From Burkholderiaceae bacterium (GTDB lineage: Bacteria > Pseudomonadota > Gammaproteobacteria > Burkholderiales > Burkholderiaceae_B): 64,000 nucleotides of DNA. The stretch covers positions 1 through 64,000 of the forward strand of contig SCSG01000005.1 in assembly GCA_004322135.1 (NCBI GenBank), written 5' to 3'. Both the position numbers and the translations under genes were made by a program. Below the pieces are notes generated by a model. The model did no database searches and was not told the DNA's origin. It saw only the letters and a list, made by a program, of their open reading frames with translations. Positions 1 through 7,126 of the stretch are shown piece by piece. Position 1 is the stretch's first letter; the number at the start of each line of letters is the position of its first letter.

Positions 1-684
1 GTGAATGCCATATTGGATCGATTCCATTGCGACAGCCCTGACGGACGCGCTGGTTGAGAAGCCGCAGATAAATAGTGTGTCGCACTCGTACTTATGCAGT
101 ATGTTCAGGAGGTCAGTTTGGTAGTAGACCGAAACGTATTTGGAATATATATGGATATCAGAACGCTTTGTGATCACGCGCGGATCAAGAGAGACACCAC
201 TGGAGCCCATAACCAGAGCCTCAATACCCTTAATCTTCTTGGTCCATAACTTCAAACCCTGATCCTTTTCGTCGTAATAGGAATGCGAAAAAATTACTGG
301 GCTGTTGGACGTGTGTGCCGCTCGTATTACACGGTTGATTTGTTCGATTTCTTTGTCCCAGTCACTGTGTAGCGGTGACTGCTTGTTGGTGAAGGCTGAT
401 ATACAGTCGATGACTAATACAACCGGCCTTTTTCCTACCCCGATTTGCCCAGAGAAGCCTTGATCCCGATAAAAGAATTTTATTTCATCAGTACGATAGC
501 GGCGTTGCCCCCCCGGCGTGTAGTAGACATGTATGCCGTAGCCCTTAACTTTGTTGTCACATTCCAGCCGCCGTAGCGTGGCCGACGATACTCCAAGCAG
601 CTTCGCCGCTTCGTTAATCGGTACGAAAATGTCCCCGTCGTTTGAGGATGGGCGCGTGGAATCGGTATTACAGCGCTTGGGCAT
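1..684 (-). CDS. MerR-type HTH / isochorismatase-like fusion protein (3' end outside window)
   Basis: An open frame of 228 codons begins at an ATG preceded by GGTGAG six bases upstream and runs off the left edge. Residues about 20-68 resemble the MerR/BldC/IS607-OrfA winged helix (INEAAKLLGVSSATLRRLE, then a TPGGQRRY wing). Residues about 86-228 resemble the isochorismatase/N-carbamoylsarcosine amidase fold: VLVID (Asp93) gives the catalytic acid, YSKYVS (Lys182) the catalytic Lys, and GFSTSASVRA is the nucleophile loop. In the family the residue three after the Thr is Cys; here it is Ser214. The dimerising coiled coil of classical MerR regulators is absent. I infer a ligand-sensing regulator whose enzyme-like domain may no longer hydrolyse; a Ser-dependent or alternative enzyme is also possible. 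The C-terminal end cannot be seen. Confidence 0.75.
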   Translation of the reverse strand, partial: MPKRCNTDSTRPSSNDGDIFVPINEAAKLLGVSSATLRRLECDNKVKGYGIHVYYTPGGQRRYRTDEIKFFYRDQGFSGQIGVGKRPVVLVIDCISAFTNKQSPLHSDWDKEIEQINRVIRAAHTSNSPVIFSHSYYDEKDQGLKLWTKKIKGIEALVMGSSGVSLDPRVITKRSDIHIYSKYVSVYYQTDLLNILHKYECDTLFICGFSTSASVRAVAMESIQYGIH

Positions 685-719
685 TTTGTCTCACCAGCTG
701 ATTTTTATGTTGTAAAAAT

Positions 720-749
720 ACTTACTTAAACTTGCTCATACTTGATCAA
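720..749. promoter_or_regulatory. Three tandem 10-bp repeats upstream of the HTH-isochorismatase gene
   Basis: Three head-to-tail decamers, ACTTACTTAA, ACTTGCTCAT and ACTTGATCAA, lie with no spacer between them, 36 bp before the start codon at 684. The 10-bp period places the units on one face of the helix. BldC-type MerR domains, which lack the dimerisation coil, bind direct repeats cooperatively, so an autoregulatory operator is a reasonable inference. A possible -10 (TATGAT on the minus strand, 754-759) lies just upstream of the array; no clear -35 was found. Confidence 0.5.
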
Positions 750-1107
750 TCCTATCATAATTTTTGTGATTTGCAAGTGTGTGGTGGCTCTGGTGTAGAC
801 GATAGCCAAGTGGCGCTGTGAGGCGAGGATAAGGGCCTCTGGCTCTCCAGATGGTCTCTTATTGCACGGCTAGCGTCGGTGAGTTTTACGTCTCTGGATA
901 GAGTCGATGGTCTGAGGCTGCAATACTTGCAATAGGGGTGCGTCGGTCCCGTTCTGCCGTAATGATGATGGCGCGGTTTCTTCAATCAGGGTTGATGGAG
1001 TGTGGATTGAGGATGGGATTTGAAGTGGCTCGCGTATTCTTGTTGGTGCACATCAAGCGTATTCGCCAATGCTTATAATCACTGCACACAATTATTCAGG
1101 AAATGCT
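750..1107. other. Intergenic stretch, no supported gene
   Basis: Apart from the decamer array at its edge, this stretch holds only a 76-codon minus-strand frame (755-985). That frame begins with TTG directly after a stop, has no convincing ribosome binding site and matches no family I know. No tRNA, terminator or attachment-site structure was recognised. It may be the junction between an accessory segment to the left and the conserved chromosome to the right. Confidence 0.4.
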
Positions 1108-1617
1108 ATGACTATTTCTTTGTACGCTGCCTCAGTCCCGGCCTTTAAACAAATGCTGGGTGCCATGGATACCGTTCTTGGCAAGGCCGAACAACACGCC
1201 ACCGCCCGGAAAATTGACCCCAACGCGCTCTTGCACGCACGGCTTTTCCCCGATATGTATCCGCTGACGGTTCAGGTTCAGATCGCTTGTGACTTTGCGC
1301 GGGGTGTGTCAGCCCAACTGGCCGGTGTGGATGTGCCCAAGTACGATGGCAAGGAACAGAGTTTCGCCGACCTGCATGCATTGATCGGTAAGACGGTGGC
1401 GTTCATTGACGGCATCAAGCCGTCGCAAATCGACGGCCAGGAAGATCGCGTCGTTACGATACACGTAGGAAGGCCAAATGAAAGAAAGCTTGCGGGACAA
1501 GCCTATTTGTTGACCTTTGGCCTGCCTCAATTCTATTTCCATGTGACGACGTTCTACGCCATTCTGCGCCATAGCGGGGTTGAGATCGGCAAGCGCGACT
1601 TCATGGGTCGCTACTAA
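1108..1617 (+). CDS. DUF1993 domain-containing protein
   Basis: A 169-residue soluble protein starting MTISLYAAS, preceded by AGGAAA. The family features are the opening 'SLYAASVPAFKQML', the central 'LFPDMYPLTVQVQIACDFA' block and the C-terminal 'FGLPQFYFHVTTFYAILRHSGV' helix followed by GxRDFMG. DUF1993 proteins belong to the DinB-like four-helix group and have no proven function. An in-frame ATG 13 codons upstream exists, but the later ATG has the better binding site and matches the family start. The gene is followed 5 bp later by mtfA on the same strand, so the two may be cotranscribed. Confidence 0.85.
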   Translation: MTISLYAASVPAFKQMLGAMDTVLGKAEQHATARKIDPNALLHARLFPDMYPLTVQVQIACDFARGVSAQLAGVDVPKYDGKEQSFADLHALIGKTVAFIDGIKPSQIDGQEDRVVTIHVGRPNERKLAGQAYLLTFGLPQFYFHVTTFYAILRHSGVEIGKRDFMGRY

Positions 1618-1622
1618 ACTCC

Positions 1623-2465
1623 ATGTTCAGGTGGCTTGCCGGCCGTGGCGCGCCGCGCCGCAAAGTAGTTCGCCAACTGGCGGAAATTACCGCTGGAGTC
1701 TGGCGGCAGACCGTGCAGGCTCACCCCTTTTTGAATGGCCTGTCCGCGCAGGAGAATGAAGACTTGCGTGAGCGTACCGCCTGGCTGCTGGCCAGCAAGA
1801 CGTTCAGTGGCGTGCGGGGCCTTGACATGACCGATGAAATAATGCTTTCCATCGCAGTCCAGGCGGCCCTGCCAATTCTCAACCTCGACCCCGTTTTGTA
1901 TGAAGGCTGGACCGAGATTGTTGTGTACCCGGGCGGGTTTCTGATACCGCGCACAGACGTGGACGCGGGAGGTGTGGTGCACGAATACCTGCAGCCTGCG
2001 TCGGGCGAAGCCTGGGACGGCGGGCCGGTTGTCCTGTCGTGGGAAGATGCAGGGCCGGGTACCTCCCGCAAGTCGAATGTAGTCATACACGAGTTTGCGC
2101 ACAAACTGGATCTGCAGGCTGGCGGCACATCCGGAATGCCGAGCCTGGCCATTCACCCCATCAAGCCAGAAGATTGGCGACGTGTGTTCAGAACAGCGTT
2201 CAGGCAGTTTCGCCGTTCACTTGCCAGTGTTGAAAATGCAATTCCGCGGGATGTCGACCCGGAATCCGACACAGCGGCCCCGTGGTATGGGAGCCTGCCG
2301 CTCGATCCCTACGCGGCCGCTAACGGCGCGGAGTTCTTTGCCGTGAGCACCGAGACTTTTTTCGTCAACCCCGAGCCTTTGTTCAAGGGACTTCCTGAAT
2401 GGTATGGGATGCTGGCAGCGTACTACAAGCAGGATCCGTTGCGTCGGCTGAGGCGTGTGGAGTAG
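1623..2465 (+). CDS. mtfA: MtfA-like zinc peptidase (M90 family)
   Basis: This 280-residue protein carries the zinc-binding HEFAH motif (about residue 155) followed by KLDLQAG, and a C-terminal 'NGAEFFAVSTETFF' block that supplies the third metal ligand in the MtfA (formerly DUF980) family. In Escherichia coli MtfA is a cytosolic aminopeptidase that also binds the glucose-regulon repressor Mlc. Whether an Mlc-type partner exists here is not visible. The length is normal for the family. The last 83 bp overlap, in the opposite direction, the 3' end of the iron ABC ATPase gene, so both reading frames are used in that segment. Confidence 0.9.
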   Translation: MFRWLAGRGAPRRKVVRQLAEITAGVWRQTVQAHPFLNGLSAQENEDLRERTAWLLASKTFSGVRGLDMTDEIMLSIAVQAALPILNLDPVLYEGWTEIVVYPGGFLIPRTDVDAGGVVHEYLQPASGEAWDGGPVVLSWEDAGPGTSRKSNVVIHEFAHKLDLQAGGTSGMPSLAIHPIKPEDWRRVFRTAFRQFRRSLASVENAIPRDVDPESDTAAPWYGSLPLDPYAAANGAEFFAVSTETFFVNPEPLFKGLPEWYGMLAAYYKQDPLRRLRRVE

Positions 2466-3537
2466 TGTTTACCGTCTGTTTTGCAAAGTCGCCATGACGC
2501 GGGTTGCGGCCTGCAACGAACGCCACGCATCGCCCACGTACGGATACGGACACCTCGGCGCCCTCCGCCTGCGCCGCCCAGGAAGATGTGCGCAAGCCCA
2601 GCTCAAGTGTGCCGTCGATCTTTACGCGCAGTGCCACATGGTCGCCTCGGAACGTCCGCTTCATGACGTGAGCCGGTACGCCTTGTCCGGGCGCCCCAAT
2701 GGATATTTGCTCGGGGCGCAGCATGGCGCGAACTTTTCCAGCGCAGGCGACCGGTGACGGGTATAGCGGTAACTGACCTATGGACGTGGCAACGCATCCG
2801 TTGTCCGCGGTGCCATCCAGAAATATGGCGGAGCCTGTCAGGCGTGCCACGGAAGCGCTGGCTGGTTGCCAGTAGATGATGTTCGGTTCGGCGCATTGCA
2901 TGATCTGCCCGGCGTGCATGACGGCAATCCGGTCAGATACGGCAAACGCCTCGGCCGGATCGTGCGTTACCAGTACCGTGGTGGTGCCCGTCTGGCGCAA
3001 CAGCGCGATGACGTCTTCGCACATGCCGCGGCGCAGATCCAGATCCAGCGCGTTGAAAGGCTCGTCAAGCAGGATGAGCGCGGGGTTGGGTGCCAGCGCG
3101 CGCGCCAGGGCCACACGCTGCTGCTGCCCACCCGACAGTTCGTGGGGGAAGCGCTGTTCCAGCCCAGTCAGGCCGGTCAGTGCTAGTACTTCGTCCACGC
3201 GCGCGCGCCATTGCTTGTGCCTGGATAGGCCGTAGCGCACGTTGCCGAGCACGGTCAGGTGCGGGAATAGTGCACCTTCTTGCGGAACGTAGCCTACGCC
3301 TCGGCGCTCGGGGGCAACGTGAATCGTGGGAGAAGCCACGATGCGCTCACCCAGGGCAATCTGGCCGGCGTCCACATAGTCGAACCCGGCAAGCAGCCGC
3401 AACAGCGTGGTTTTGCCGCAGCCAGAAGGACCCAGCAGCGACAGCACGCAGCCGTCTTCGATGCCCAGACTGATGTCCTGCAGAACCGGGACGTTGTCGT
3501 AATGTTTGTAGACGTGGTCGACGCGGATGCGGCTCAT
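2383..3537 (-). CDS. fbpC: Iron(III) ABC transporter ATP-binding protein
   Basis: The ATPase of a ferric-ion importer, 384 residues. It shows Walker A GPSGCGKTT (about 39), the ABC signature LSGGQQQRVALARAL, Walker B LILLDEPFNALD and the H-loop VLVTHD, followed by a C-terminal TOBE-like domain (about 245-345). Its ATG overlaps the permease stop by 4 bp, so translation is probably coupled. The last ~35-40 residues (Thr/Ala/Ser-rich) extend past the point where FbpC proteins normally end and are encoded antisense to the end of mtfA. This tail may result from loss of an earlier stop codon. Confidence 0.92.
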   Translation of the reverse strand: MSRIRVDHVYKHYDNVPVLQDISLGIEDGCVLSLLGPSGCGKTTLLRLLAGFDYVDAGQIALGERIVASPTIHVAPERRGVGYVPQEGALFPHLTVLGNVRYGLSRHKQWRARVDEVLALTGLTGLEQRFPHELSGGQQQRVALARALAPNPALILLDEPFNALDLDLRRGMCEDVIALLRQTGTTTVLVTHDPAEAFAVSDRIAVMHAGQIMQCAEPNIIYWQPASASVARLTGSAIFLDGTADNGCVATSIGQLPLYPSPVACAGKVRAMLRPEQISIGAPGQGVPAHVMKRTFRGDHVALRVKIDGTLELGLRTSSWAAQAEGAEVSVSVRGRCVAFVAGRNPRHGDFAKQTVNTTPHASADATDPACSTLPASHTIQEVP

Positions 3538-5078
3538 TTGGATTCTCCGAATTGCAGGAACCGTTTGGTGAAGACATACACCGGTATCACGGAGACCAGA
3601 ACCAGAAATGCGGCGAATGGTGCAGCCGCGGCGAATTCGGCATCGTAGGTGTGCGACCAGACCTCTGTTGCCAAAGTAATGACTCCTATGGGTGCGAGCA
3701 TCAGTGTTGCCGTAAGCTCGCGCACGATTTCCAGTACCATGAGCGCCATTGCTGCACCGATGCCCGGTGCGATATTTGGCAGGGTAATCGTAGCGAACGC
3801 CATGAATGGGCGCCGCCCCAGACCACGTGCTATGGCTTCAAGCTTTGGAGGCACCAGTTCGGCCGACGCACGCAGCGATGATTGGGCAAGCGGAAGGAAC
3901 AAAATAGCATACGCCAGCAATAGCACCACGGTGCCCTGGTACAGCGAGGGAGCCAGGCGAATGGCCATGAATACCAGCGCAAGCGCCACAACTACCCCTG
4001 GCAGTCCGTGGATGATGTAGGGCAGGCGATCCGCGAATTGGGCAAGTTTGCCTTTGTGGCGAATCGAAAGCAGCACCAGCGGTATGGCAAAAAGGCTGGT
4101 AAGTAAGGCACCTGATACCGATAGCGACACCGAGCCCACGATGGCAGGCCAAATATTGGCATAGCCTTGGCCGGCAGAGTGCCCGACTTTCAGCCAGTAC
4201 ACGACAATGCCCGTGGGTACGCCCAGCGCAAGGATCGCCAGCAGCACGAACCCAGCAAGCACCCAGTATTTCATTTTTCCCAGGCGCACTTGTGTTGCCG
4301 CGCGTGCGCTGCCGCGTCCTACCCGCGACACCCTCTTGCCGGCGCGCAGACGCATTTCGCCGTACGCCGCAGGCAGGCATAAGAGCATCAGTACGGCTGA
4401 CTGTAAGGCGGCCGATGAACTGTCGAACTGTACTTCGTACGAGTCGAATATGGCCGTCGTAAAAGTCTGGACGCGCAGCATTGACAGCGCTCCGAATTCG
4501 GCCAGCATGTGCGTGAGCACCAGAAGGGCGCCACTGCCCAGTGCCGGCCTCAGTTGCGGTAGCACGGCATGGAAGAAACAGCGCCAGGGACCGTCGCCCA
4601 AAGACCGGGCCACGTCTTCAAAACCTGGGTCAGAGCCCCGCAGACCGGCCGCTACCGGAAGGTACACGAGTGGGTAGCTTGACAGGGACAGAATCAGGAT
4701 GGCCCCCTGCATGCTTTGAAATATGGGGCTGACGGAAGACCACGCGTAGCCGGCCACGAACGCCGGCACTGCCAGCGGCAGCCCAGCCAGCACCCGCCAA
4801 AAACGCCGGCCCGGAAGATCGGTGCGCTCGACGCACCAGGCGACAGCCAGCCCAATCGTGCTAGCTACTACGGTTACGCTGACGGCCAGCACGATGGTGT
4901 TGGTGAGCAGCGTAAGGGTATAGGCGCGGAACAGCTCGGCGCCGATCCCTGTAGTGCCAGCCTGAGTAGCCCGCAGCACGACGTAAACCAGCGGCAAGGA
5001 AATCAGTAGGGCTGGGACAGCGGCCGAGCCGATGAACCAGATTGATGGCCCTGTTCGCCGTGTGCTGCGTTGGGTCAT
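3534..5078 (-). CDS. fbpB: Iron(III) ABC transporter permease
   Basis: A 514-residue double-length permease with about twelve hydrophobic segments and two copies of the binding-protein-dependent transport module. EAA-type loops are visible near 'FEDVARSLGDGPWRCFF' (first half) and 'LEAIARGLGRRPFMAF' (second half), where the ATPase docks. Fused permeases of this layout are characteristic of the FbpB/SfuB ferric importers. The gene lies between the periplasmic binding protein (9 bp upstream) and the ATPase (4-bp overlap), which makes a complete three-gene importer transcribed from the promoter upstream of fbpA. Confidence 0.92.
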   Translation of the reverse strand: MTQRSTRRTGPSIWFIGSAAVPALLISLPLVYVVLRATQAGTTGIGAELFRAYTLTLLTNTIVLAVSVTVVASTIGLAVAWCVERTDLPGRRFWRVLAGLPLAVPAFVAGYAWSSVSPIFQSMQGAILILSLSSYPLVYLPVAAGLRGSDPGFEDVARSLGDGPWRCFFHAVLPQLRPALGSGALLVLTHMLAEFGALSMLRVQTFTTAIFDSYEVQFDSSSAALQSAVLMLLCLPAAYGEMRLRAGKRVSRVGRGSARAATQVRLGKMKYWVLAGFVLLAILALGVPTGIVVYWLKVGHSAGQGYANIWPAIVGSVSLSVSGALLTSLFAIPLVLLSIRHKGKLAQFADRLPYIIHGLPGVVVALALVFMAIRLAPSLYQGTVVLLLAYAILFLPLAQSSLRASAELVPPKLEAIARGLGRRPFMAFATITLPNIAPGIGAAMALMVLEIVRELTATLMLAPIGVITLATEVWSHTYDAEFAAAAPFAAFLVLVSVIPVYVFTKRFLQFGESK

Positions 5079-5087
5079 GGGGAAGAA

Positions 5088-6116
5088 TCAGGCAAGTCCA
5101 GCTTCGCGTCGCAGTGCGAGGGCATCGGCCGCGTCGCCCAATTCGGCGGGGGTGATGTGTGGCGGATCAATCTGATCGAACGGCTTTAGCGCGAATGGCG
5201 ACTGGACACCGGGACGCAGCGGATATTCAGCCGTTGTCGAAACGATGGTTTTTTGCCCTTCGGCGCTCACCATGAACGCCAGCAGCTTTTGAGCCAACGC
5301 CTGGTTTTTTGATGTTTTCAGGATGCCCGCCGCCGATACGGTGACCAGGGCACCCGGGTCCTGATGGCCGATGTGGTGTAGTGCGGCTTGCATGTTTGCG
5401 GCACCCACTTCCCTGGCAACGGCGAACCAGTAGTAGTCGTTGACCAACGCCGTCGCGATCTCGCCACGTTCGACTGCCCTCATGGCGGCCATATTTCCGT
5501 TATAAATGCGGCCGTATTTTTTAAGACCCTTGAGCCATTCCAGAGCTGCGGGCCGGCCCTTCAGGAGTTTGATGGCGATGATCTGTTCCTGGAATGCACC
5601 GCTTGTAGGTACAAAGGCAACCTTGTCCTGCCATTTGGCTGTGGCGAAATCCAGTACTGATGGTGGTAAGTCACTTTCCTTGACCATTTTCTTGTTGTAG
5701 GCGACGACTCGGCATCGCGCCGTAATGCCTGTCCACGTGCCGTCTTTGGCGGTGTAGCCGGGCAGTACCTGCTTCAGACTTTCGGGGTTGACGGGCGCCA
5801 GCAGGCCTTTTTCGGCGAGCTTGACCACCGGGGCGCTTTCTTCGGAGTAGAAGACATCAGCGGGCGAGCGCCCACCTTCTTCGATGATCTGATTGGCAAG
5901 CTGCGCGCTGCCGCCCTTGCGGATCTCTACCTTGATTCCGGTTGCCTTGGTGAAGGCGTCGACCATATTCGTGGTGATCTGGGCGTGCTGTCCGCTGTAC
6001 AGCGTTAGAGTCTGCTGCTGGGCTTGTGCCAGCCGCATGATTTGCGAGCCGAATATGGCTGATGATCCCAACACTATTCCGTTACGCAGCAGCGTGCGGC
6101 GATCGAATTTAACCAT
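5088..6116 (-). CDS. fbpA: Iron(III) ABC transporter periplasmic binding protein
   Basis: The mature domain opens with LTLYSGQHAQIT and contains the 'SPADVFYSEES' loop and the NDYYWF segment, whose paired tyrosines bind Fe3+ in FbpA proteins. The signal sequence starts MVKFDRRTLLRNG and continues as a hydrophobic stretch ending near AQAQQ. The paired Arg with Leu-Leu suggests Tat export, although Sec export cannot be excluded. The chosen ATG has AGGAG at proper distance; an earlier frame start would add 16 implausible residues before the signal. It is the first gene of fbpABC and sits behind a promoter with a Fur-like site. Confidence 0.92.
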   Translation of the reverse strand: MVKFDRRTLLRNGIVLGSSAIFGSQIMRLAQAQQQTLTLYSGQHAQITTNMVDAFTKATGIKVEIRKGGSAQLANQIIEEGGRSPADVFYSEESAPVVKLAEKGLLAPVNPESLKQVLPGYTAKDGTWTGITARCRVVAYNKKMVKESDLPPSVLDFATAKWQDKVAFVPTSGAFQEQIIAIKLLKGRPAALEWLKGLKKYGRIYNGNMAAMRAVERGEIATALVNDYYWFAVAREVGAANMQAALHHIGHQDPGALVTVSAAGILKTSKNQALAQKLLAFMVSAEGQKTIVSTTAEYPLRPGVQSPFALKPFDQIDPPHITPAELGDAADALALRREAGLA

Positions 6117-6230
6117 AATGGAAAGAACTCCTGAATGAGGGCCAGAGCCACAACGCGACCCCACGCAGATCTACGTTGCAGGGCGCTGTCGCGTTGTCGG
6201 CTTCGTGGAGGCCACGGTAAAAGGACAAGA

Positions 6231-6274
6231 ATTATAGAGAATGCTTATTTTATTACAAATAAGAATTATTATCT
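6231..6274 (-). promoter_or_regulatory. fbpA promoter with Fur-box-like operator
   Basis: On the minus strand TTGTAA (6253-6258) and a perfect TATAAT (6231-6236) are separated by 16 bp. Immediately upstream, AGATAATAATTCTTA (6260-6274) matches 11 of 14 defined positions of the 7-1-7 Fur consensus. The region is strikingly AT-rich compared with its surroundings. Iron-dependent repression of fbpABC is the expected consequence. Confidence 0.65.
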
Positions 6275-6378
6275 TTACGAAATTTGTAATCGCTGTTCCT
6301 TTGCCCAGCCTTTCTTCATTATTTTTTAGCCGCGCTGTGTGTGCTGGATGGAAGCTTGCGCAATTGCGCAGACAAAGA

Positions 6379-6404
6379 GGGCTGGTGTGATCGGCAACCA
6401 GCCC
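6379..6404 (-). terminator. Probable terminator of the cbb3 oxidase operon
   Basis: A perfect 8-bp stem (GGGCTGGT / ACCAGCCC) with a 10-base loop lies about 85 bp beyond the last gene of the oxidase operon. On the minus strand it is followed by the modest T-rich stretch TCTTTGT. The weak T-run lowers confidence. Confidence 0.5.
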
Positions 6405-6488
6405 CCTGGGGTACGTTTTTGGCGCTTGAAAGACTGCCTGTATGTCAATGGTACAGACAGCGGCATGTCGATGATAGCAACAGCGCCG

Positions 6489-6938
6489 TCAATGATGCTG
6501 CCACATCGTTCCCTGAACGTAGGTGGGTGTATGCGCGAAGGCCGGTGGAGGGGTCCACAGCACCGCCACGTACCACGCCGACCAGGCCATGATGGCGAGG
6601 AATAGTACCCAGAGCCATACAGGTATTGGCGACGGTGACTCAGCACGCCGCGGCTCGAAAGGCTCTTCGGCCTCGAACGCATTCACCATGAAATTAAGCT
6701 TGCCATGCACGATTGCGTCCGCATGTATGCCTGTCAGTGTGATGCCCGGGCCATTGCGCACCTGGAATGGCACTTCGCGCGTTCCGGTGCGTCCGCTGTG
6801 GCTGCGCGCTTCTATACGGAGGTTGTGTTGTCCGTCCGGCAGCCCGAAGGTGTCGAGGTTGACGGTCACGGGCGGCTCGTAGTCGGCGATGGGCTCGGAG
6901 TCGTTGTCGAGATAGATGCGTATGCGGTGTTCTGTCAT
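6489..6938 (-). CDS. Membrane-anchored Ig-like protein of the cbb3 operon (unknown function)
   Basis: This 149-residue protein begins MTEHRIRIYLDNDSEP. An N-terminal beta-rich region (about 1-95) contains LPDGQHNLRIEARS, a pattern seen in Ig-like or invasin-type domains. Next come an acidic/proline linker and one transmembrane helix (about 108-130, WLWVLFLAIMAWSAWYVAVLW), and a short Pro/Thr tail. No haem-binding CxxCH is present. It is the last gene of the oxidase operon, in the place where ccoP, ccoG or ccoH would be expected. I do not recognise a named family; an assembly or accessory subunit is an inference from position. A GTG nine codons upstream is an alternative start that would overlap the preceding small gene. 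Confidence 0.7.
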   Translation of the reverse strand: MTEHRIRIYLDNDSEPIADYEPPVTVNLDTFGLPDGQHNLRIEARSHSGRTGTREVPFQVRNGPGITLTGIHADAIVHGKLNFMVNAFEAEEPFEPRRAESPSPIPVWLWVLFLAIMAWSAWYVAVLWTPPPAFAHTPTYVQGTMWQHH

Positions 6939-6951
6939 GATGTTCAAACCT

Positions 6952-7113
6952 TTACCGGTCGTCACGCAATATGCGGTATTTCGGGTGATCTTTGTTTTTC
7001 TCGCCCGGGTGGATGATCATTACAATGGCTGCGACGAAACAGGCCAGTGCCCCCAGCCCCGTAATTCCGATCAGCAGCGCATTGCCTAGTAGCGGTCCTG
7101 CAAAATGGTGCAT
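6952..7113 (-). CDS. Small CcoQ-like membrane protein
   Basis: A 53-residue protein, MHHFAGPLLGNALLIGITGL and onward, with one long hydrophobic helix (about 8-35) followed by a charged cytoplasmic-type tail rich in Lys, His and Arg. It has an excellent ribosome binding site (AAAGGAG, seven bases before ATG). It lies 13 bp after the CcoO-cytochrome c gene and 13 bp before the next gene, so it is clearly a member of the operon. Size, topology and position fit the CcoQ/FixQ class of tiny oxidase subunits that stabilise the complex, but residue similarity is too low to assign the name firmly. Confidence 0.75.
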   Translation of the reverse strand: MHHFAGPLLGNALLIGITGLGALACFVAAIVMIIHPGEKNKDHPKYRILRDDR

Positions 7114-7126
7114 GATTAGTACTCCT

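Noticed and set aside
755-985. 76-codon minus-strand frame with a YCKYC motif
   Set aside because: It starts with TTG directly after a stop codon, has no ribosome binding site, no family resemblance and ends in low-complexity Ser/Pro sequence; probably chance.
2463-2480. TAGTGTTTACCGTCTG after the mtfA stop, similar to the MITE-like repeat ends
   Set aside because: Similarity stops after about 16 bases with gaps, and the stretch is coding sequence for FbpC on the other strand; most likely coincidence.
6326-6682. 118-codon minus-strand frame beyond the oxidase operon
   Set aside because: It overlaps the Ig-like membrane protein gene out of frame, has Arg/Pro/Ser-rich shadow composition and no binding site.
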